A stretch of DNA of 10,988 bases, from assembly GCA_034696485.1 (NCBI GenBank), contig JAQIWT010001388.1, positions 1-10,988 of the forward strand, in the 5' to 3' direction. A program made the translations under genes and the position numbers. The stretch's first letter is position 1. The number at the start of each line of letters is the position of its first letter. A model generated the notes under the pieces. That model was not told the DNA's origin, searched no databases, and was given only the letters and a program-made list of their open reading frames with translations. The stretch comes from Isohypsibius dastychi. Lineage: Eukaryota > Tardigrada > Eutardigrada > Parachela > Isohypsibiidae. Positions 6,228-10,988 of the stretch are shown here, in pieces.

Positions 6228-9120
6228 GTATGAGCAATGCTCAGTTCAAGCTCTATCAGGAGCGTAATGTGCCTATTGGCAAAACAACGGATAACAATCC
6301 GTACCCAAGTTAAAGAGACTGTAAAGATGAAGGATTAAAATTTCCCTTCTTCCAGATGTACTTGCACTTGAATGATGAAGCTAAAACTGTCTCAGCTAAC
6401 ACAAACGCCAAAAGTACACTCAAAGTTGCCAGGTGGTAATTCTGCTTGTGACCTTGAAGTCAGCCAGGTCCTAATTTACTGAAACTAGACCTCACTCCAG
6501 AGCACCTCAAAACACGAGTTCTCGTCCAATAATGGTGCAAAAATAACTTGACCTGGACAAGATTTGAGTCATTCCAAAATTCATGATTTTGTTCGAATCT
6601 GTCAAGAACAGCATTAATGCGACTCAACGCCTTTTGAGGTACTTTTTTGCTGGTGACCTTCAGACGTTTTGATTTTAAAAATCAATGCAAACAGCTATCG
6701 AAAAACTGTCGATCAAGACTCTCTCATTTTTGCAGCCGGTCATTTTAAGCTATCGTGTGGCACTGCAATATTTTTTGTTAAGGTAGTTATCCATTCACAT
6801 AGTCTATAAATCAAGCCTACGGCTATTACCGGTATATGACCACCTTCTCTATCCCCCGCATGGATACCCTAGATACCGGTAACCTTGGACATCCAAGGGC
6901 AAGCCTACAGGAAAATGCGGTGCTCTGAGATCATGTCTCTGCCTCACATTCTGACCCTCGGATGTTACTCTGGCTCAGATCACCATGAATTTTTCCACAA
7001 AATAAAGACTTCTAGTGGAACACAGTTTTGCTTGGGGCCTGTTTCGGGGTTATGGTTTCCACTATTGTAGATATAGGATCAGCTAGGAGTGGGGGTTTGG
7101 GGGCTGAAGCCACCGTAGGATTGAAGTTTCAGGGATTTACACACATTTTCTCCAACCCAAGTAAACCTGACTTCCGCTGGAAGTCCTCGTTCCGTGGAAA
7201 AAAGATGCTTCCTGAATTAACCAAATATACCATTCATTTTCTTACACCGAAACAACCAGACACCGCGCGTCTCCGAAAACTTAACACCAAAAACTCGGCA
7301 CCGAGCTTCCAACAGCGAAAAGGCGACGCGCCGATCAATCTTAGCGCAGGCCACTCTGCCTCAAATATCGGAAAAGTTCATTCGAGTGGAGTAATTGAAA
7401 TTATCTCGTGGAAATCAGCAAAGCTTCGTCTAGAGATAGAGAACAGAAAGCTTGTAACACACTGGTGCATCTACGTGCGCAGCTGCAGTCAGCAGCCATG
7501 CCGAGCAGACGTTCTAGTGGTGATTTTCATGCCGAGAGACGAGCCAAATAATATGATAAATTTAGAAGACGCGAGTTTCCCCATGAGAATTTGTATCAAA
7601 CTGCTCATACCACGACTGATGCATCACAATTCGTGATCGAATCTGCGGTTTACCATAGTGTCAACTGTCAGCGAAGTGTATTTAAACGGGAACATATTTC
7701 GCAATTGGTCATTCGACGTTATGCTAGTTATCATATCGTCCTTCTGGAAAGGTTAATCCATAACAATATAATCCGACATGGTGGGACCTCGTGGGTTATA
7801 TTTCTCGTACCACGTAACGCTACTGAGTCCAAAAATATCAACACTTGGATCAAAATTTGCCGCTTATGTATAAAAACATCGTGTCATATCTTGAACGCAT
7901 TGTTCCTTATGTTCAGTGTAAAGCACATTGATGTTTTCTGGAGCGCAGTCTTTTGATTCAAGTTATTCATTATTAGTTTGACGCGTGTCAGCACATTCCA
8001 GTACGGATGTAATTCTATCTGTGATTAATCATGAAGAAAGTGATCCCGGCCAGCTCGGTACTTCCTTGATGCGATCGATCTGGATTAACATACAGCACGT
8101 TTTAATTCTGTTTGAGTTCGTTCCTTTGAGAAATTCACGGGCATTGTATATGTCTTTTATATCTACAGCATATTCAACTAGCGTTGACGTTTGTCCTCCG
8201 GGGATCCGTTACTGTAATCAACAGATTTTTTGTACGTCTTTTCAGTTTTGTTTCTGATAGTTTGAGTATATTGGATTAATCTTTATGTCTTCAGAAGACT
8301 GTTTTGATACGTACTGTAGTTATGTCACTGATTCTCAGTTTATTGCTAGAAAAGCAAGTACAGCGATAGTTTTTCGTTCGACGGGAAAAAGAGTCTTGAT
8401 CATCATGGAGATCAACAGTTCGGCGAGGAGAAAAAGAGGAAAAAAAGGGAAATGTGGAGCGCACACAGGCTAAAAGTAAGGCCTCGTGGGCCAATAAATA
8501 GGAGATTTAGCAATAGAACGGTAGACTTTTGGGGAATTGATTGTTTCCGGATGCAGCAGTGGGACTTCGGGATACCATGCTGGGCTATCCTGGCCGGATC
8601 TCTTCCCAGCCCGGGGAATAGGAACGGCCATTTGGCCACGGATTTGCGGTGTGTAACGACGCAGCTTGATCCAATGACGCCCTGGAAAGAAGGAAATGCG
8701 GTTGTCGTAACACTTTTAGTAATCACTTTGTGACTTTTTTGATTAGATTGCTGCTCTTATATCCGGGTTAGTTCGGCAGACAGATCTGGTGTGACACAAG
8801 TGACAGGCTTTCGTTCGGGATTACAACAGATCATTTGACATGCGGTTTTAGTAGGGAAAGTTGAAAGGAAATTTTAGCGAATTTAGTATCACTAGTGTCC
8901 CTATGACATGATTAAGTAAATATGATGAAACTTATGAATACAATTCGACGCCTCGATTACGAAAATAAATGGACAATTCTATATCCTGTTAGTTTCTGAC
9001 ATGTTCTGCCTAGAGGGCTCTAAGGTGCGGACCCATTCCATTATCTAGCTGGCTTTGTTGCTGGACTGAAGGAAGTGTTGTGACTTCGCCTACACAGGTA
9101 CGTACTATCGTTGTGGTCTG
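6228..9120. other. Long region without a supportable gene
   Basis: The first few hundred bases must include the Helitron 5' untranslated region and its 5' end, which I could not place. Open frames of 202 codons (7028-7636, +) and 121 codons (7591-7956, +) occur, with no recognisable domain, no clear splice logic, and composition like translated non-coding DNA. Small items noted: an inverted pair of ACCGGT-centred 10-mers (6826-6835 and 6873-6882), three TGACCT half-sites about 100 bp apart (6449, 6549, 6654) and a 28-nt purine run (8425-8452). It is probably intergenic DNA with old repeats. Confidence 0.5.
8425..8452 (+). other. 28-nt polypurine tract
   Basis: An unbroken run of A and G ends just before TGTGGAGCGC, and an AATAAA lies about 40 nt further on, near 8493. 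This order (purine tract, TG start, polyadenylation signal) resembles the 3' end of an LTR retrotransposon, but no retroviral-type coding sequence, primer-binding site or second LTR was found. It may be simple chance or low-complexity sequence. Confidence 0.25.
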
Positions 9121-9121
9121 A

Positions 9122-9514
9122 CATAATGTAGAAAATCATATCAGGGTTACTCGCACCCCTAAGGCGGCTGCAAGCCGATTATCATCAAAATCAAGAGGGT
9201 TTGGCAATATAACTGATAAAGTACATATGGAAAGACGTTCTGAGCAATTAATTTATGTCTGCAGGCCTAAGTTAATTCAGCTTATCAAGAAGATGTGGCT
9301 GGCTACAGTCATCCCAATGTACACAGGCGCTGTCAAAAAAAAGTGTGAGCTCATGATTAAAGGGGTGCCCCAGGGCTGTGACTTCAACAGGCAGTTTCTT
9401 CGAAGAAAGAAGACCCAAAAAACTACTGGCCTTGATACCGGGAACTCATCCTGGGTGTACCTGACGCAGATGACTCGCGATCTTGCCCGGCACACTGCAG
9501 TTTTCACGCGGTAG
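9122..9514 (+). pseudogene. Open frame with a reverse-transcriptase-like GVPQGC motif
   Basis: A frame of 130 codons is open from after TGA 9119-9121 to TAG 9512-9514, with its first ATG at 9227. The middle reads LIKKMWLATVIPMYTGAV, then KKKCELMIKGVPQGCDF. In non-LTR retrotransposon reverse transcriptases a short helix with 'Y.g' and a strand ending in 'GVPQG(S/C).LSP' is standard, and the resemblance is suggestive. However, LSP.LF does not follow (DFNRQFLRRK instead), and no F/YADD box is seen before the stop. It could be a small LINE remnant or a chance frame; an exon of a host gene is also possible. The opposite strand is also open over 9277-9507, which lowers the weight of the open frame itself. 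Confidence 0.28.
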
Positions 9515-9720
9515 CTGTTTTTAGTCGAAACGGCTGACGCGAGAAAACAGGCTAATCACTAATGAGTGATCTTTCAACGAATTTGTTCCGTGATGAACGC
9601 TGGTTTTCTGAACCATTTTAACCACTTATTTTATTCAGGACGTAGCTGGTCATCCGAAACGCACGTTATTCAGATGAAATTAAGCTGTTTAACATTCGTT
9701 CTATTTAATTTATGACTTAC

Positions 9721-9871
9721 GTAATACATGGTCATAAGGCTGGGGTTCCTCGGCGAAGTTTGCTGACTGATCGTCGCCGAATTCCTGACCCGAGACGCTC
9801 ACTATGGTCGAGGCGAAGAGACAAACGAAGACCGCGACAATCAAAGCGAATAAACCAGCCGGATTCTGCAT
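9721..9871 (-). CDS. First coding exon of a small secreted protein (signal peptide)
   Basis: The ATG is at 9871-9869. Fifty codons plus one base lead to a strong donor (TATTAC|GTAAGTC, the intron starting at 9720). The peptide starts MQNPAGLFALIVAVFVCLFA, a short polar N-terminus and a long hydrophobic core, followed by STIVSVSGQ; cleavage near SVSG|QEF is plausible. The mature part seen, QEFGDDQSANFAEEPQPYDH, is acidic. This layout suits an insect neuropeptide precursor, venom or other small secreted protein, but I do not recognise the family. The unspliced frame would stop two codons past the donor. The exon is richer in CpG and more codon-like than its surroundings. The next exon, which should enter at phase 1 at lower coordinates, was not identified; it may lie left of or beyond the noise at 9277-9507. 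Confidence 0.62.
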
Positions 9872-9948
9872 TTTAAGAATGGAGAATTAAAGGAATTCGA
9901 AGAGCAACGGAATGTGGGATATGAAAGGAGAATTTTGAAGTGCGTTAG

Positions 9949-9957
9949 TATTTATGG
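9949..9957 (-). promoter_or_regulatory. TATA-like box upstream of the secreted-protein exon
   Basis: CCATAAATA on the minus strand lies about 80-85 nt upstream of the ATG at 9871, which would place transcription start near 9920-9927 and give a 5' leader of about 50 nt. TATA-type promoters are common for tissue-specific secreted products. This is a positional inference only. Confidence 0.35.
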
Positions 9958-10793
9958 TTTAACGAGGAAATCGCTAGGACGCAATTGTGATATTGAGCTC
10001 TCGGCACGATGGATTATATTTGAGGATGTACGTGGAATCACGGGAGTGGAAATGAATGAGAGGAACACGAGGAGGTGGAGCCTGTGTTGAGTGGGGCTTT
10101 GTTTGGCGAGAGAGTGGAGGTGTGTTTTCAAGCTGTGGCTTCCGGGGTCGCTGTTTCCAAAATAAACGCTCGATAAGCGTGACACTGGGTGATTTTAATT
10201 GATGTGGATAGGAATCGAAGTAAAACGAGACGGTGCCAGGTTGTTGATTGCCATGACCGAGACGAAGAATGGAAAATTCGTCGGTTTTTTTCCCGAGCGA
10301 TTCACGTTTCGGATATGACGATCATTTGAACCGTGAAACGGGATTATACGAAGGCTATCGACAGTAACGAACTGGAAAAGTACATGTTATTTTAAGGTTT
10401 GTTTGGAAATGTGTGACGAAGAACGGTAACGAGCTTTTCGGGGTGGGATTTTTCCGGATTGAACAATGCCACTTTTGTTCAGAGATTAGGGGATTTTGGT
10501 CAAATCCGAGCTTTGATTCGATATAGAGACTGCTACGTCATCATATCATAATCATTCTTCTGGCGAATGTTATTATATTACGAGAATTATTTTGCCTTTG
10601 AGTCAAAACAGCGGCACGGTCTTCTTGAACAAAGGTGTGACAAAAACAGCGCTTTACTCTGGAGAAGACATTCTGAAAAAACATCATACCCGGAGTCAAC
10701 AAAATCAAATCAGTTTACCGTAACCTGCTTACTGTATTATCGAGATGAATCTAACTGAGTTCCGAAATTTTTGATACGGTGAAATTTCTCAAT
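9958..10793. other. Upstream region of the secreted-protein exon; no other gene seen
   Basis: No coding region is supportable here; the open frames at 9952-10185 (-) and 10567-10758 (+) show no domain or splice logic. The stretch probably contains the upstream control region of the minus-strand secreted-protein gene and ordinary intergenic DNA. Confidence 0.4.
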
Positions 10794-10988
10794 TATACCG
10801 GGTGGTCCACTATTTTTGACTGTAATCTTTGGGGTAGTGCAGCTCACCGTTTTTTACTCCGAAACGAGTGACTTCTAGCACACTCGACAGAAAATTTATT
10901 TTTCTATCCGCACGAGTGTCATACAGAATGACAAACAATGGTTGTCCGCCATGAGAGTCAAAAGAACAAGAAACAGTCAGAACTTTTT
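10794..10988. repeat. Possible edge of an unknown repeat or DNA transposon
   Basis: TATACCGGGTGGTCCAC at 10794-10810 resembles the TA-flanked 'CCGGGTG-TCC' starts of some insect DNA-transposon repeats. The following 110 bases contain CGAGTG (10865-10870), its inverse CACTCG (10881-10886, ten bases apart, able to form a hairpin) and another ACGAGTGT near 10912. The window ends before any second terminus, so the nature of this repeat is a guess. Confidence 0.25.

Noticed and set aside
7028-7956. Two overlapping plus-strand frames of 202 and 121 codons
   Set aside because: No domain, heptad pattern, signal peptide or splice support; the composition looks like non-coding DNA.
8412-8733. Opposed open frames of 104 (-) and 93 (+) codons
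   Set aside because: No recognisable protein family; the length is helped by the purine tract and locally higher GC.
9277-9507. Possible second exon of the minus-strand secreted-protein gene
   Set aside because: A CTGCAG acceptor at the right phase exists, but the resulting peptide has no mature-peptide features and the plus strand is equally open.
2741-9612. Shared 14-mer TGAACGCTGGTTTT near 2741 and 9593
   Set aside because: A match of this length is expected by chance at appreciable frequency in 11 kb, and the flanks do not match.

Overview
This window is animal nuclear DNA, most likely arthropod and probably insect. Bacterial gene organisation is absent. One gene can be read only by splicing out two very short GT-AG introns (50 and 57 nt), and the minus strand at the right carries a first exon with a signal peptide and a GTAAG donor. 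The left 6.2 kb is dominated by an animal transposable element. No tRNA, rRNA or CRISPR array was recognised, and the species cannot be named from the sequence.

Positions 400-6227 (minus strand) hold a decayed autonomous Helitron. Read from high to low coordinates it carries the N-terminal region of the Rep/helicase (6227-5142), a frameshift near 5160, the HUH Rep nuclease with its two tyrosines and the start of a Pif1-type helicase (to 2722), a stop codon, then helicase motifs II and III, a second stop, and an abrupt end of recognisable helicase at about 2438. Next, on the same strand, is a second gene for an RPA70-like single-stranded-DNA-binding protein (1616-400). It is much longer than any single open frame suggests: about 404 codons, broken by one stop and two one-base frameshifts.

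Between these two halves, on the opposite (+) strand, lies the most interesting item: a compact gene of three coding exons (1853-1905, 1956-2261, 2319-2400) encoding an intact, coiled-coil-rich protein of 146 residues. It sits where the C-terminal part of the helicase (motifs V and VI) should be, and the breakpoint is marked by a short hexamer repeat. It looks like host or foreign cargo captured by, or inserted into, the Helitron. Its reading frame is clean while both transposon genes around it are broken.

Positions 6228-9120 show no gene I can support; there are only small hints of old repeats. An open frame at 9122-9514 (+) contains a reverse-transcriptase-like GVPQGC motif but nothing further to confirm it. 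At 9871-9721 (-) is a convincing first coding exon of a small secreted protein, with a TATA-like box about 85 nt upstream; its second exon was not identified. The last 200 bases may be the edge of another repeat.
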